Assembly (NCBI GenBank): GCA_009778255.1
Contig: WRKD01000223.1
Location: 1 to 26,049, forward strand
Origin: Bacillota bacterium
Lineage (GTDB): Bacteria; Bacillota; Dehalobacteriia; UBA4068
Direction of reading: 5' to 3'
Length of the DNA: 26,049 nt
Below the pieces are notes generated by a model. That model did no database searches, was not told the DNA's origin, and saw nothing but the letters and a program-made list of their open reading frames with translations. Shown here in pieces: positions 16,874 through 24,322 of this stretch. The position numbers and the translations under genes are program-made. Numbering within the stretch: position 1 is the stretch's first letter; every line of letters starts with the position of its first letter.

Positions 16874-18334
16874 ATGAAGAATAAAAAACTCGTATGTATG
16901 CCAATGGTAATTGCAGTGCTACTTGTGTTATTGCCTTTTTTTGGCGTAGTAGCATATGCGGCGGATGCAAGTATTATTATCGAAAATCAAAATCAGTGGT
17001 ATGATTTTATAGATGATATCATCAAAACTTGGTCCGGTGATAACAATAGTATTACCCTAGAATCTGATGTTGTAGGGCAGCTTAAACTTCCGGACGCTTT
17101 AACCGGGCTTAAAATAGATGGCAACAATTATTCTTTATCTGGTGCAAAAGGGGAAAGCTCTTTTATAATAAGCGCCGGAGGCAGAAGAAATGATCTGGAT
17201 TTAAACTTAAGAAATATTATTCTCCAAGGTGGCATGGTCGATAAAAAAGGCTATCCTGCCTTGGTGTTTGATAATTCCGCTTCTGAAAAAATATCAGTGA
17301 CTGTGAAAGCCGAAGGAATTGTTAAGATAATAGGCGGAGGCGAGAGTAACGGAACTGCTTTATCAAATAATAGCGGTTTATATGCGGTCAATACTAATGT
17401 AATTGTTAATGGAAGCGCGGCTTTTCAATCTGGCAAAGGAAATGCCGGTGTTAACGCGAATGTGGGAGCGTCAGAAGGCGCTGGTGCAGGTGCATATATT
17501 AGCTCTGGTGATTTAATAGTTAGTGGAGGCAGCCCACAGTTTTTTGGCGAAGATCATACTGGCCTTTATATCACAGAGGGAAGTTTGATCGTTACAGGTG
17601 AGGCAAAACCGGTGGTTATCTCAGTTTCTACCAACAGCAACGGCGCAGATATTGATTTACTAAAAGTTACCGATCAAGCCTCGCCCACTTTTATATCCAC
17701 CGGGGGCTCTGCCATGTTTGTTGTAGGTATAGAAATAGCAAGTGACGGCGATTGTGTTTTTATGGGCACTGAATACGGGATTATGCTTAAGGATAATGAA
17801 CTGGCACAGATATCTCATAGCAGAGGGTCACTAACAGCACAAGCTACTCTTGGCGCGATTCACAAACCAAATAGCTTAAATATCAGTTTGCCAGATATTT
17901 ACACCTATTGGGTCAATGCCGAAAACAAAGACCCAGGAGATGAAGGAATAATATATAGCCGTGATAATCCTTTTATCTATAGCGCAGAATATAAATTTAT
18001 TAAAATCCAGCAAAGCAACAAGCCTCCCGAGTATACCGTATTTTTTGAGAGCAATGGCGGAAGTGCGGTTGAAGCTATTATCTGTACAGATGGCGAGCAG
18101 ATACTAAAGCCTTCTAATCCTATAAAAGAGGGCTATGCTTTTAACGGCTGGTATTTGGATGGAAACCACTTCGATTTTGGTATGCCGATAAGCGAAAATA
18201 TTGTACTGCAAGCGGGTTGGGAGGATGATACGGCTCGCAGCCTGTCATATATTATGTATATAGCTATAGCGATAATTGCCCTTTTACTGATCTTGATTCT
18301 GATGCTTAGACCACGTAAAAAAATCCACAGGTAA
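16874..18334 (+). CDS. Secreted surface protein with one InlB-type repeat and C-terminal membrane anchor
   Basis: A 486-residue protein with a signal peptide (cleavage near AYA, about residue 27). The body (30-370) is rich in Asn, Ser, Gly and short beta-type runs with repeating phrases such as VIVNGS and LIVSGG or LIVTGE, like the Gly/Ser beta-helix regions of clostridial surface proteins. A single Listeria-Bacteroides (InlB B) repeat follows: VFFESNGGSAVE, KEGYAFNGWYLDG and LQAGW. The protein ends with a transmembrane helix (about 460-478) and a basic tail (RPRKKIHR) without an LPXTG motif. It is probably anchored in the membrane and exposed outside. The ATG at 16874 follows AAGGGG. Its role is unknown; adhesion is a guess. 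It ends 13 bases before the transketolase gene. Confidence 0.8.
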   Translation: MKNKKLVCMPMVIAVLLVLLPFFGVVAYAADASIIIENQNQWYDFIDDIIKTWSGDNNSITLESDVVGQLKLPDALTGLKIDGNNYSLSGAKGESSFIISAGGRRNDLDLNLRNIILQGGMVDKKGYPALVFDNSASEKISVTVKAEGIVKIIGGGESNGTALSNNSGLYAVNTNVIVNGSAAFQSGKGNAGVNANVGASEGAGAGAYISSGDLIVSGGSPQFFGEDHTGLYITEGSLIVTGEAKPVVISVSTNSNGADIDLLKVTDQASPTFISTGGSAMFVVGIEIASDGDCVFMGTEYGIMLKDNELAQISHSRGSLTAQATLGAIHKPNSLNISLPDIYTYWVNAENKDPGDEGIIYSRDNPFIYSAEYKFIKIQQSNKPPEYTVFFESNGGSAVEAIICTDGEQILKPSNPIKEGYAFNGWYLDGNHFDFGMPISENIVLQAGWEDDTARSLSYIMYIAIAIIALLLILILMLRPRKKIHR

Positions 18335-18347
18335 AGAGGTGTATGCC

Positions 18348-19157
18348 ATGAAATCAAACATTGTTGCCAATTATGCCGCAGAAATAAGGAGGTGCATAAT
18401 AACCATGCTGGCGGAATCCGGTAGCGGGCATCCCGGAGGTTCTCTTTCGATAGCCGATATTCTAGCACAGCTATATTTCGACTCTTTAAATATCGATCCT
18501 ACTAATCCTCACTGGATTGATCGTGATAGGGTGGTGCTTTGTAAAGGACATGCCGCACCCGCTCTCTATGCAACGCTGGCTTTACGTGGTTATTTTCCTG
18601 TTGATGAATTACTCAGCCTGCGCAAATTGGGCAGCCGTCTCCAAGGCCATCCGGATATGAATAAAGTGCCGGGAGTGGATATGTCTACCGGCTCTTTAGG
18701 TCAGGGGCTTTCTGCAGCTTGCGGTATGACTTTAGCCGGCCGGCTGGATGCCCGCCCTTATTATGTTTATGCCCTACTGGGTGATGGTGAAACTCAGGAA
18801 GGACAGGTTTGGGAAGCCGCCATGTTTGCCGCCCACTATAAACTAGATCATCTGATCGCTTTTTTGGATAATAATGGATTACAGATCGATGGTCGTATCT
18901 GCGATGTTCTTTCTCCGGAGCCATTAGATGAAAAATGGCGGTCTTTCGGCTGGCGGGTATTGACTACAGACGGCCACGATGTGGAGGCTATTGCTCAGGC
19001 ATTAATTACGGCAAAGCAGAGTACGGGTCAGCCGGTAATGATTATTGCTAAAACAGTTAAGGGCAAAGGTGTGAGCTTTATGGAGAATAAAGCCGGGTGG
19101 CATGGTAATGCGCCTAATGCCGCCCAAGCCGCTCAAGCTTTGGCGGAACTGAAATAA
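18348..19157 (+). CDS. Transketolase, N-terminal subunit
   Basis: A 269-residue subunit of a split transketolase that binds thiamine diphosphate and transfers two-carbon ketol units in the non-oxidative pentose phosphate pathway. Visible are SGSGHPGGSLS near the start, CKGHAAPALYATLA, STGSLGQGLSAACGM and the diphosphate/Mg motif GDGETQEGQVWEA ... NNGLQIDG. It ends with the usual GKGVSFMENKAGWHGN. Full-length transketolases have about 650 residues; here the PYR half is a separate gene 48 bases downstream, a common arrangement in anaerobic Firmicutes and archaea. The ATG at 18348 follows AGAGGTG. Confidence 0.95.
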   Translation: MKSNIVANYAAEIRRCIITMLAESGSGHPGGSLSIADILAQLYFDSLNIDPTNPHWIDRDRVVLCKGHAAPALYATLALRGYFPVDELLSLRKLGSRLQGHPDMNKVPGVDMSTGSLGQGLSAACGMTLAGRLDARPYYVYALLGDGETQEGQVWEAAMFAAHYKLDHLIAFLDNNGLQIDGRICDVLSPEPLDEKWRSFGWRVLTTDGHDVEAIAQALITAKQSTGQPVMIIAKTVKGKGVSFMENKAGWHGNAPNAAQAAQALAELK

Positions 19158-19205
19158 CAATGGCCTTATTTGCCTTATTTACCAGTTTTACAAGGAGGTA
19201 AGTAT

Positions 19206-20153
19206 ATGAGCGAAATAAAAAAAATAGCTACCCGCGAAGCTTATGGGCAAGCCTTGGCTGCTTTAGCGGAAGAAAATGAAAATGTTGTGGTATTGGATGC
19301 CGATCTTTCGAAATCGACTAAAACGGTTGATTTTGCCATGGTGGCGCCGCAGCGCTTTTTTAATGTTGGTATAGCAGAACAGAACATGGCCGGAATAGCA
19401 GCAGGGCTGGCGACCACTGGCAAAATACCTTTTATCAGTAGCTTTGCTGTATTTGCCACAGGGCGGGCTTTCGAACAAATTCGTAACAGCATTGCTTACC
19501 CTGCTATGAATGTGAAAATAGCCGCCACTCATGCCGGTATAAGCGTGGGTGAAGATGGCGGCAGCCACCAATCTATAGAAGATATTGCTTTAATGCGTGT
19601 TTTACCAAATATGACGGTGATTTCACCTTGCGATGGTCCGGAAACTGCTCAAGCGGTGCAGGCGGCGGCTAAGCATAAAGGACCAGTTTACTTGCGTTTG
19701 GGCAGGCTGGCTTTACCGGTTATACACGGCAGCGATTATCATTTTCACCTGGGCAAGGGTGTAGTTGAGGCGCCGGGTAAAGATATTGTGATATTTGCTA
19801 CCGGTATGATGGTAAGCCATGCATTAGAAGCCGCCTCTTTTTTGGCGGAAGAAGGTTATTTAGCTACAGTAGCCAATATACATACCATCAAACCATTGGA
19901 TACGGAATTTGTGCTGGAGCAAGCAAATTCATGCGGGGCTGTACTTACTGTGGAAGAGCACAGTATTATTGGCGGTTTAGGTTCTTCCATAGCCGAAACT
20001 CTTATGGAAAGCGGTTGTCATGTTCCTTTTCAGCGTTTAGGGGTTAAAGATAAATTCGGCCAAAGCGGCAGCCCGCAAGCTGTTCTAGAGTATTATTCAT
20101 TAACGTCTATATCCATAGCCATGGCTGCTAAAGCGGTATTGGCAAAGAAGTAG
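19206..20153 (+). CDS. Transketolase, C-terminal subunit
   Basis: A 315-residue partner of the preceding gene with the pyrimidine-binding and C-terminal domains. It has VVLDADLSKSTKT, FNVGIAEQNMAGIAAGLA (with the catalytic Glu that activates thiamine), ATHAGISVGEDGGSHQ and RLGRLALPV, then the C-terminal VEEHSIIGGLGSSIAE. It is complete. The ATG at 19206 follows AAGGAGG; an in-frame ATG at 19170 lies upstream of that site. The heterotetramer would supply erythrose- and pentose-phosphates. Confidence 0.95.
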   Translation: MSEIKKIATREAYGQALAALAEENENVVVLDADLSKSTKTVDFAMVAPQRFFNVGIAEQNMAGIAAGLATTGKIPFISSFAVFATGRAFEQIRNSIAYPAMNVKIAATHAGISVGEDGGSHQSIEDIALMRVLPNMTVISPCDGPETAQAVQAAAKHKGPVYLRLGRLALPVIHGSDYHFHLGKGVVEAPGKDIVIFATGMMVSHALEAASFLAEEGYLATVANIHTIKPLDTEFVLEQANSCGAVLTVEEHSIIGGLGSSIAETLMESGCHVPFQRLGVKDKFGQSGSPQAVLEYYSLTSISIAMAAKAVLAKK

Positions 20154-20156
20154 ATA

Positions 20157-20732
20157 ATGACAAGCAATTTGCCAAAAATACGAGCCCAAGATGTACTGCT
20201 AAGCCTGTTTCGAGACAACAAACCGTCTGTTCGTATGCAGTATCTGCTTAATAGCGCCCATAGATATGTTCAGTGGCGCAGGTGTGATCCCGGAGATTTT
20301 GTAATAGCCAAGTTGCCGGGGGGAAAGCCATATTTCCCTCATTGCCGTCAAGTGCATTTTTCTTTATCACATAGTGGAGAATACTGGGCTTGCGCCTTTA
20401 GTGGGCAACCTTTAGGCTTAGATATACAGCTGCACGAAGAACGGAACTATTTAATGATGGCAAAACGCTGGTATCATCCCGAAGAATATGTAGTGGTTGA
20501 AAAATATGGGCAAAAGAGTTTTTTTGATATATGGAGTGCAAAGGAAAGCGTTATTAAATGTAGGGGCGATGGTTTTCCAGATAAACTTGCAAATTTTTCA
20601 GTAGCAAAAAATGATGGTGTTGCCGCTGTATGCGGTTCTTGGCAACTTAACCCACTGCAACTATTAAAAGGATACTCTGTATGTTTATGTGCTGAAGAAC
20701 TGGCAGAGGTTTATATTGAGATTGCTTTATAA
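20157..20732 (+). CDS. 4'-phosphopantetheinyl transferase (Sfp-type)
   Basis: A 191-residue cytosolic enzyme that moves the phosphopantetheine arm of CoA to a carrier-protein Ser. It has HFSLSHSGEYWACAF (about 62-76), GLDIQ with the Mg-binding Asp, and the WSAKESVIKCRGDG motif with the second acidic site. Length (about 190-230 in Sfp types) is at the short end. The ATG lies three bases after the transketolase stop, without a strong ribosome binding site, so translation is probably coupled. No polyketide or non-ribosomal peptide genes are in view, so it may modify fatty-acid ACP. Confidence 0.88.
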   Translation: MTSNLPKIRAQDVLLSLFRDNKPSVRMQYLLNSAHRYVQWRRCDPGDFVIAKLPGGKPYFPHCRQVHFSLSHSGEYWACAFSGQPLGLDIQLHEERNYLMMAKRWYHPEEYVVVEKYGQKSFFDIWSAKESVIKCRGDGFPDKLANFSVAKNDGVAAVCGSWQLNPLQLLKGYSVCLCAEELAEVYIEIAL

Positions 20733-20737
20733 AAGAC

Positions 20738-20766
20738 TTGCCAAGGCGAGAAAAGTATTGTATAAT
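20738..20766 (+). promoter_or_regulatory. Predicted tRNA-Thr promoter
   Basis: TTGCCA (20738-20743) and TATAAT (20761-20766) with a 17-base spacer. It lies 32 bases before the truncated tRNA copy, where a tRNA promoter should be, so this is probably the original chromosomal tRNA-Thr promoter. Transcription must now cross the truncated copy and a 92-base spacer to reach the intact tRNA. Confidence 0.7.
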
Positions 20767-20793
20767 ATTTTTCAGCACCTACAAAGATATATT

Positions 20794-20839
20794 AGCTTGC
20801 CGCTGTAGCTCAGTAGGTAGAGCGCATCCTTGGTAAGGA
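20794..20839. repeat. Left copy of 46-bp direct repeat (attachment-site-like)
   Basis: The 46 bases starting AGCTTGCCGCTG and ending GGTAAGGA recur exactly at 20927-20972, with a 133-bp period. The repeat includes five bases upstream of the tRNA, so the duplication is not just of the tRNA gene. Confidence 0.8.
20799..20839 (+). pseudogene. Truncated tRNA-Thr copy (5' 41 nt)
   Basis: Identical to the first 41 bases of the intact tRNA-Thr downstream (acceptor 5' strand, D arm, anticodon GGT and four of the five 3' anticodon-stem bases), then it diverges into CGGACGGCC. No T arm or acceptor 3' strand follows, so it cannot be a working tRNA. Confidence 0.85.
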
Positions 20840-20867
20840 CGGACGGCCTATATTTAGCCTCGCCGCA

Positions 20868-20905
20868 TTTGACAGTAGTTTAAGATATTTTTGACAGTAG
20901 TTTTC
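20868..20905 (+). repeat. Left pair of arm-like repeats TTGACAGTAGTTT
   Basis: TTGACAGTAGTTT starts at 20869 and again at 20891, a 22-bp spacing of about two helical turns. Related copies in inverted orientation lie at 21043-21066. They resemble arm-type integrase binding sites. TTGACA also looks like a -35 box, but no -10 follows at a suitable distance. Confidence 0.5.
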
Positions 20906-20926
20906 AACTTCAAAGCCTTAAATCCC

Positions 20927-21007
<81 letters not shown>

Positions 21008-21017
21008 CTTTTCCCCT

Positions 21018-22364
21018 CTAAAATTGCCTGAAATTAAGTGAATTACTGTCAAAACTTCTGTCAATTTGAAGAGGGATTAAAGCAGATGAACCGGTGCATG
21101 GTTTGTCTGTTTTTTCTTTTTCAGGCAGCAAACATTGATAAGCTCGGTCAAGAGTTTTTGCCGTACTTTCGTAAACAGATTTGGAAATGACGTGGCTGTA
21201 AATCGAGAGCGTTGTCAGAACTTTTGAGTGACCCATCAGCTCGGAAACAATCTTGGGGTTCTCCCTTTCCTCCAAAAGCATGGTGGCAAAGGTGTGGCGA
21301 AAAGTATAAAGATTTATGCCATACCCCTCAAGATTGTTATTTACAAGGAAACGCCCAAGCATACTGCGGAGACCGCTATAGCCTCTCATCTCACCTTTTC
21401 TGGTGCTGAACACATAGCAATCGGCAGAAGTGAAGTCAATACCTGTTTTTGCCTCTTGCTGCTTCAGATAATCCATCCAATCTTGCAGGCATAGCATCAC
21501 ATTATCAGCGGTTTTAAAAGAACGGACGCTGAGGACGGTTTTGGTATTCGATATGATCTGCCTGCGCTCTTTTACATTACCATCATCATCGAATTCAATT
21601 TCACGACTGGCTGCTAGCCTAATGGAGATTGAGGATTTTTCAAAATCAACATCCCGCCATTTGAGGGCGATCAGTTCACCGGGGCGCATTCCCGTGAGCA
21701 TGAAAACGGTCAGTATCGGCTTAAGAACAGGTTCCGCTTCCAACTTTGATAAAACCACTGTCCTAAGTTCCGGCGATAGTGCCAAATTATCCCGATCATT
21801 ATCATCCCGCTCATTGCTGCGGATTTTGACGCTCTCCAAAGGGTTTTCCTTTACAAGCCCCTGCTTCATTAAGTACTGCTCAAAAAACTGGTTAAGCAGT
21901 TGCTTTATATGTTTTATCGACTGCAAGCAAATCCCCTTTTTGGACAAACCGTTGAAAAACCTCTGGAGTCTGAACAAATCCACCTGATGCACCTCAAGAT
22001 TCCCAAACTCCGGTTTGATATGGTTTTTTATGAAATTTCGCAGTTTTTCAGATGTAGCAGAACCGATAACCGGCTCCTTGAATGTGAAAAACCAATCCTC
22101 AAGCATAGGATAGAACATCTTGGTATCGCTGGGAGCGAAGGCAGTATAACCATTCTCAAAGACCTCATTTGTAAATTTTGCGAGTTTCTTAGCGACTTCC
22201 TGGCGGGAACTGCCATAAGCATACTTAATGATAGCCTTGCCGTTATCCCTGTACCCAACCGTAACCTGAGCGCACCAGCGACCATCTTTTCGCTGATAGA
22301 TGGAACCTTCGTTATTACCTCTGCGACCTGTTTTCTTTTCTATGTTTTTCAATTTTCGTGGCAT
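21018..22364 (-). CDS. int: Tyrosine site-specific integrase
   Basis: A 448-residue tyrosine recombinase. An N-terminal arm-binding domain (about 15-65, GSIYQRKDGRWCAQVTVGYRD) precedes a core-binding domain (about 85-190) and the catalytic domain: Arg227 in TGMRPGE, Lys275 in SNTKT, Arg356-His357 in YTFRHTFAT, His379 in MGHSK and nucleophile Tyr389 in SIYSHV. The first His of the HxxR box is Tyr353, as in some integrases of this type. The ATG at 22364 has AAAGGAG seven bases upstream and beats an upstream ATG inside a hairpin. Its 3' end overlaps arm-like repeats and abuts tRNA-Thr, the presumed target. A palindrome lies just upstream of the ribosome binding site. Confidence 0.95.
   Translation of the reverse strand: MPRKLKNIEKKTGRRGNNEGSIYQRKDGRWCAQVTVGYRDNGKAIIKYAYGSSRQEVAKKLAKFTNEVFENGYTAFAPSDTKMFYPMLEDWFFTFKEPVIGSATSEKLRNFIKNHIKPEFGNLEVHQVDLFRLQRFFNGLSKKGICLQSIKHIKQLLNQFFEQYLMKQGLVKENPLESVKIRSNERDDNDRDNLALSPELRTVVLSKLEAEPVLKPILTVFMLTGMRPGELIALKWRDVDFEKSSISIRLAASREIEFDDDGNVKERRQIISNTKTVLSVRSFKTADNVMLCLQDWMDYLKQQEAKTGIDFTSADCYVFSTRKGEMRGYSGLRSMLGRFLVNNNLEGYGINLYTFRHTFATMLLEERENPKIVSELMGHSKVLTTLSIYSHVISKSVYESTAKTLDRAYQCLLPEKEKTDKPCTGSSALIPLQIDRSFDSNSLNFRQF
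21043..21066 (-). repeat. Right pair of arm-like repeats inside the int 3' end
   Basis: On the reverse strand: TTGACAGAAGTTT then TTGACAGTAATT, near copies of the left motifs, facing the other way and spaced about 13 bp. They fall within the last codons of the integrase gene. Confidence 0.5.
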
Positions 22365-22383
22365 GTGAATACTCCTTTCTTTA

Positions 22384-22421
22384 TGCCACATAAATAGTCC
22401 CAAGACTAATTATATGTGGCA
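22384..22421 (-). promoter_or_regulatory. Nested palindrome between xis-like gene and int
   Basis: TGCCACATA (22384-22392) pairs perfectly with TATGTGGCA (22413-22421); inside, TAGTC and GACTA form a second stem around CCAA. No U-tract follows on the minus strand, so it is not a simple terminator. The int ribosome binding site begins 8 bases beyond it. It could be a repressor operator or an RNA control element. Confidence 0.55.
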
Positions 22422-22433
22422 GTAATATGGATG

Positions 22434-22709
22434 TCAAAGGTGCAAAACAGCATTATTATTTTCCAGCGACCACATGACAAAGCTGATAACGCTAATGACT
22501 TTTCTATTGCCAATCTCAATCGTGGGAAACCTTCTGCTATTCATCAGCTCCCGCACATTGTTTTTACCCACATTCATAATCCCAACCAGATCATAACAGT
22601 TAAGAAAATCCTTTTGATACTTTTCGGCAATACGTTTGGCTTCCAAGGCGGCAGCGACACCATGCTCAGATTTTACGTTGATAATTTCATTACCATAAAT
22701 CGTTTTCAT
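22434..22709 (-). CDS. Small helix-turn-helix, excisionase-like protein
   Basis: A 91-residue protein. After an N-terminal helix (GVAAALEAKRIAEKYQ) comes a MerR/Xis-like winged-helix segment: YDLVGIMNVGKNNVRELMNSRRFPTIEIGNRKVIS, with the usual pattern of a DNA-reading helix followed by a basic wing. The length, the position just upstream of int on the same strand, and overlap of its ATG with the stop of the MazF-like gene (ATGA) suggest a recombination directionality factor or a small regulator. The ATGA overlap points to translational coupling. The fold is clear, the Xis role is inferred. Confidence 0.7.
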   Translation of the reverse strand: MKTIYGNEIINVKSEHGVAAALEAKRIAEKYQKDFLNCYDLVGIMNVGKNNVRELMNSRRFPTIEIGNRKVISVISFVMWSLENNNAVLHL

Positions 22710-23086
22710 ATGGCATCTTCCTCCTTTGCCGCATACTTCTTTAATCCCACACTAACCGACAGCGCCCGGTTTACCTTGCTCATAACCTCAATATTTAACG
22801 TGCCAATATACTCTTTTAGCCTACTTTTATCAATCGTCCGTATTTGCTCCAGCAGAACAAGAGAATCCATGTAAAGCCCCTGCTGCGCATTAATCAGGCA
22901 ATGCGTGGGCATTTTTGTTTTACTTGCAGTCTTACTGGTGATAATGGCGGTGATAACCGTCTTACTGTGTTTGTTGCCGGTATTATTTTGGATTATAAGA
23001 ACAGGGCGAAAAACGCCCTGTTCTGAGCCGACACCAAATGACAGATCGGCATAAAAGATATCGCCGCGCTTGATTGTCCTTTCCAC
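22706..23086 (-). CDS. MazF/PemK-like endoribonuclease toxin family protein
   Basis: A 126-residue protein from GTG 23086, preceded by AAGGGGG at eight bases. It reads IKRGDIFYADLSFGVGSEQG, FRPVLIIQN, ITAIITSK, and LLEQIRTIDKSRLKEYIG, which are the PemK/MazF landmarks, including the Arg in FRPVL and the Thr/Ser pair after the beta strand used for RNA cleavage. The family cuts mRNA at short sequences. No MazE-type antitoxin is visible upstream; the next gene is the overlapping HTH protein. A longer frame begins at 23203 with a hydrophobic stretch, but without a ribosome binding site. Activity and sequence specificity cannot be read from the sequence. Confidence 0.85.
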   Translation of the reverse strand: MERTIKRGDIFYADLSFGVGSEQGVFRPVLIIQNNTGNKHSKTVITAIITSKTASKTKMPTHCLINAQQGLYMDSLVLLEQIRTIDKSRLKEYIGTLNIEVMSKVNRALSVSVGLKKYAAKEEDAI

Positions 23087-23617
23087 AAACCCCACCCCCT
23101 TGTATGTAGCCCATAACGCAAGCCCGGCTATTGTTGTAAAAACAGCATAGGCAAAAATAGCCCTATTAAATGCCAGGCTTGCGCATGGATAATAAATAAA
23201 CAATTGCCTTTATTTGTCCTCGACACCCCAAGACTTGGGAAGTCATCAAGCGGCGGTTTGCTAAACCACCCACGGGTACTAACCCCTCCGAGGATCGCTC
23301 CGAGCTGCCCCCACTTGTTGCGACGGATTACGGTATATACCGCTTCAACGCTCGACTTTATGGCCGGACAGGAGTATCGCCCCATTGCCTGTTATCGCCC
23401 AACCGGGGGCAACCCGATTTTAATAGCCGGAAGGTTCTCGCTCACCGTGCCGGATAGGATTAACAGGCAAATAATTGTGACCCTGCTTCCTGTGTGCCGG
23501 AACGGCATCATGGCGCAACCGCTAACTGGCTTATGCTCTGATAGCAATAGCAATGGGAAAGTACTTGATGAATGGTTGTGAAATTTTCAAAGTGCGGCCT
23601 ATTTACCGCCCAAAAGC
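23087..23617. other. GC-richer spacer with palindrome cluster and ambiguous open frames
   Basis: About 530 bases without a certain gene. Both strands are open over long stretches: plus 23204-23581 (125 codons, containing an ATG at about 23360 with 73 codons left) and minus 23385-23128 (85 codons). Neither has a ribosome binding site or a family I recognise. The plus frame has a fairly GC-rich third position, so a small gene is possible. Palindromes CCCAAGACTTGGG (23227-23239), GGTTTGCTAAACC (23255-23267) and ACCCACGGGT (23268-23277) lie in a row, and CTCCGAG is repeated at 23286 and 23298. TTGCCTGTTA (23385) pairs with TTAACAGGCAA (23460). Confidence 0.4.
23117..23183 (-). promoter_or_regulatory. 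Structured leader upstream of the MazF-like gene
   Basis: CGCAAGCC (23117-23124) pairs with GGCTTGCG (23176-23183), and inside it GGCTATT (23126-23132) pairs with AATAGCC (23156-23162). The nested stems sit about 20 bases before the GTG start's ribosome binding site. They may shape translation of the toxin-like gene. Confidence 0.4.
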
Positions 23618-23656
23618 GGAAAACAGGTAAGAGGAATTACCCTCTCACCTGTTTCC
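23618..23656 (-). terminator. Predicted terminator after the sigma-like gene
   Basis: On the minus strand AACAGGTGAGAGG and CCTCTTACCTGTT form a 13-pair stem with one G-U pair around GTAATT, followed by TTCCGCTTTT. It lies about 25 bases after the stop of the sigma-like gene. The T-tract is broken, so strength is uncertain. Confidence 0.6.
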
Positions 23657-23682
23657 ACTTTCAGAAGCCAAAAGTTAAGCCC

Positions 23683-24153
23683 CTATTCCGATAATTTTTC
23701 AAGTTTTTTTGTTATGGCTGTTTTCGCCTTATCAATGGCGTATTTGACGGCTACTTTGGTGCAGCCCTCCATTTCCGAAATCTGCTCATATGTAAGATCG
23801 AATTCGTGATACAGAATAAACCGCCGCCGCTGAATTTCTGGTAAACACTGTATAGCCAGCCTCAATTGTTCATCGCGCATATCATCAAAAACAGTATCTT
23901 CAATGCTTTTAGGATGATCGATTGCTTTACTATAAAGAGTTTCATCCCTCAAGTCGCTTTGCTCAATGTGCCGCTCATCCCATCGCCGCAAATTGCGCTC
24001 AGTTTTAATAAAGCTCAAAAACTCCACATAGACAGGGCGGGATACCTCAATTTCCTGCATGATGCTTTGTTCATCCATAAAAGAAACGAAATAACGAGTT
24101 AAGCCCTGGATGTTCTCCATCCGTAGGGTATATGGATTGCAATTATCAAACAT
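23683..24153 (-). CDS. Sigma-70 region 4-like regulator of a mobile element
   Basis: A 156-residue protein. The C-terminal 60 residues form a sigma-70 region 4: LRLAIQCLPEIQRRRFILYHEFDLTYEQISEMEG followed by TKVAVKYAIDKAKTAITKKL, a helix-turn-helix that in sigma factors reads the -35 box. The N-terminal half (about 10-75) holds charged helices and no recognisable region 2, so it may be a partial or accessory sigma-like regulator, as commonly found in integrative elements of Firmicutes. The ATG at 24153 lies eight bases after GGAG; a GTG at 24162 overlaps that site. Just upstream are two short leader ORFs and hairpins. Confidence 0.8.
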   Translation of the reverse strand: MFDNCNPYTLRMENIQGLTRYFVSFMDEQSIMQEIEVSRPVYVEFLSFIKTERNLRRWDERHIEQSDLRDETLYSKAIDHPKSIEDTVFDDMRDEQLRLAIQCLPEIQRRRFILYHEFDLTYEQISEMEGCTKVAVKYAIDKAKTAITKKLEKLSE

Positions 24154-24166
24154 TTTCCTCACTCCA

Positions 24167-24195
24167 ATCTGAATTTTTATAGGTTAAATTCAGAT
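24167..24195 (-). promoter_or_regulatory. Hairpin abutting the sigma-like gene's ribosome binding site
   Basis: ATCTGAATTT and AAATTCAGAT are a perfect 10-pair inverted repeat around nine bases. The GGAG ribosome binding site of the sigma-like gene begins one base after it on the minus strand, and the stop codon of the 22-codon leader falls in its loop, so translation of the leader would open or close this hairpin. Confidence 0.5.
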
Positions 24196-24245
24196 AGAAG
24201 CGGGGGGCTACGGCACCTGAGCTGCAAAGTTAAGCTAATTTTCAT
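24177..24245 (-). CDS. Possible 22-residue leader peptide before the sigma-like gene
   Basis: Reading MKISLTLQLRCRS then PPLLSEFNL and a TAA stop. It has GGAGG four bases before the ATG, a better site than most genes here, and ends 23 bases before the sigma-like start. Its ribosome binding site touches a 25-base near-palindrome (24253-24277). I recognise no family. A regulatory leader is the simplest reading; chance is possible for so short an ORF. Confidence 0.4.
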   Translation of the reverse strand: MKISLTLQLRCRSPPLLSEFNL

Positions 24246-24252
24246 TAGTCCT

Positions 24253-24277
24253 CCGTTCTGCTTTCAAAGCAAAACGG
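24253..24277 (-). promoter_or_regulatory. Near-palindrome before the leader ORF
   Basis: CCGTT-C-TGCTTT-C-AAAGCA-A-AACGG: 11 of 12 pairs around one central base. It shares the GCTTT.AAAGC centre with the terminator stem upstream, so the two could form alternative pairings. Confidence 0.4.
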
Positions 24278-24280
24278 GAA

Positions 24281-24322
24281 CTAAAAAAGAGCATAGCAAT
24301 AGCTTTGAAAGCTATCTGCCAT
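24281..24322 (-). CDS. Possible 13-residue leader peptide across a terminator
   Basis: Reading MADSFQSYCYALF and a TAG stop; AAAGAG lies eight bases before the ATG (AGGAG is only one base away). The ORF covers the whole terminator hairpin and its U-tract, so a translating ribosome would prevent the hairpin from forming. This is the layout of leader-peptide attenuators such as that of tet(M). No family is recognised. Confidence 0.4.
   Translation of the reverse strand: MADSFQSYCYALF

Noticed and set aside
20868..20923. TTGACA motifs before the intact tRNA as promoter elements
   Set aside because: No acceptable -10 lies 16-18 bases downstream of either; their repetition and the inverted copies in the int gene fit binding sites better.
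23087..23203. N-terminal hydrophobic extension of the MazF-like protein
   Set aside because: The family starts close to IKRGDI; the GTG at 23086 has AAGGGGG upstream, whereas the longer start has none, and the region can fold as nested stems.
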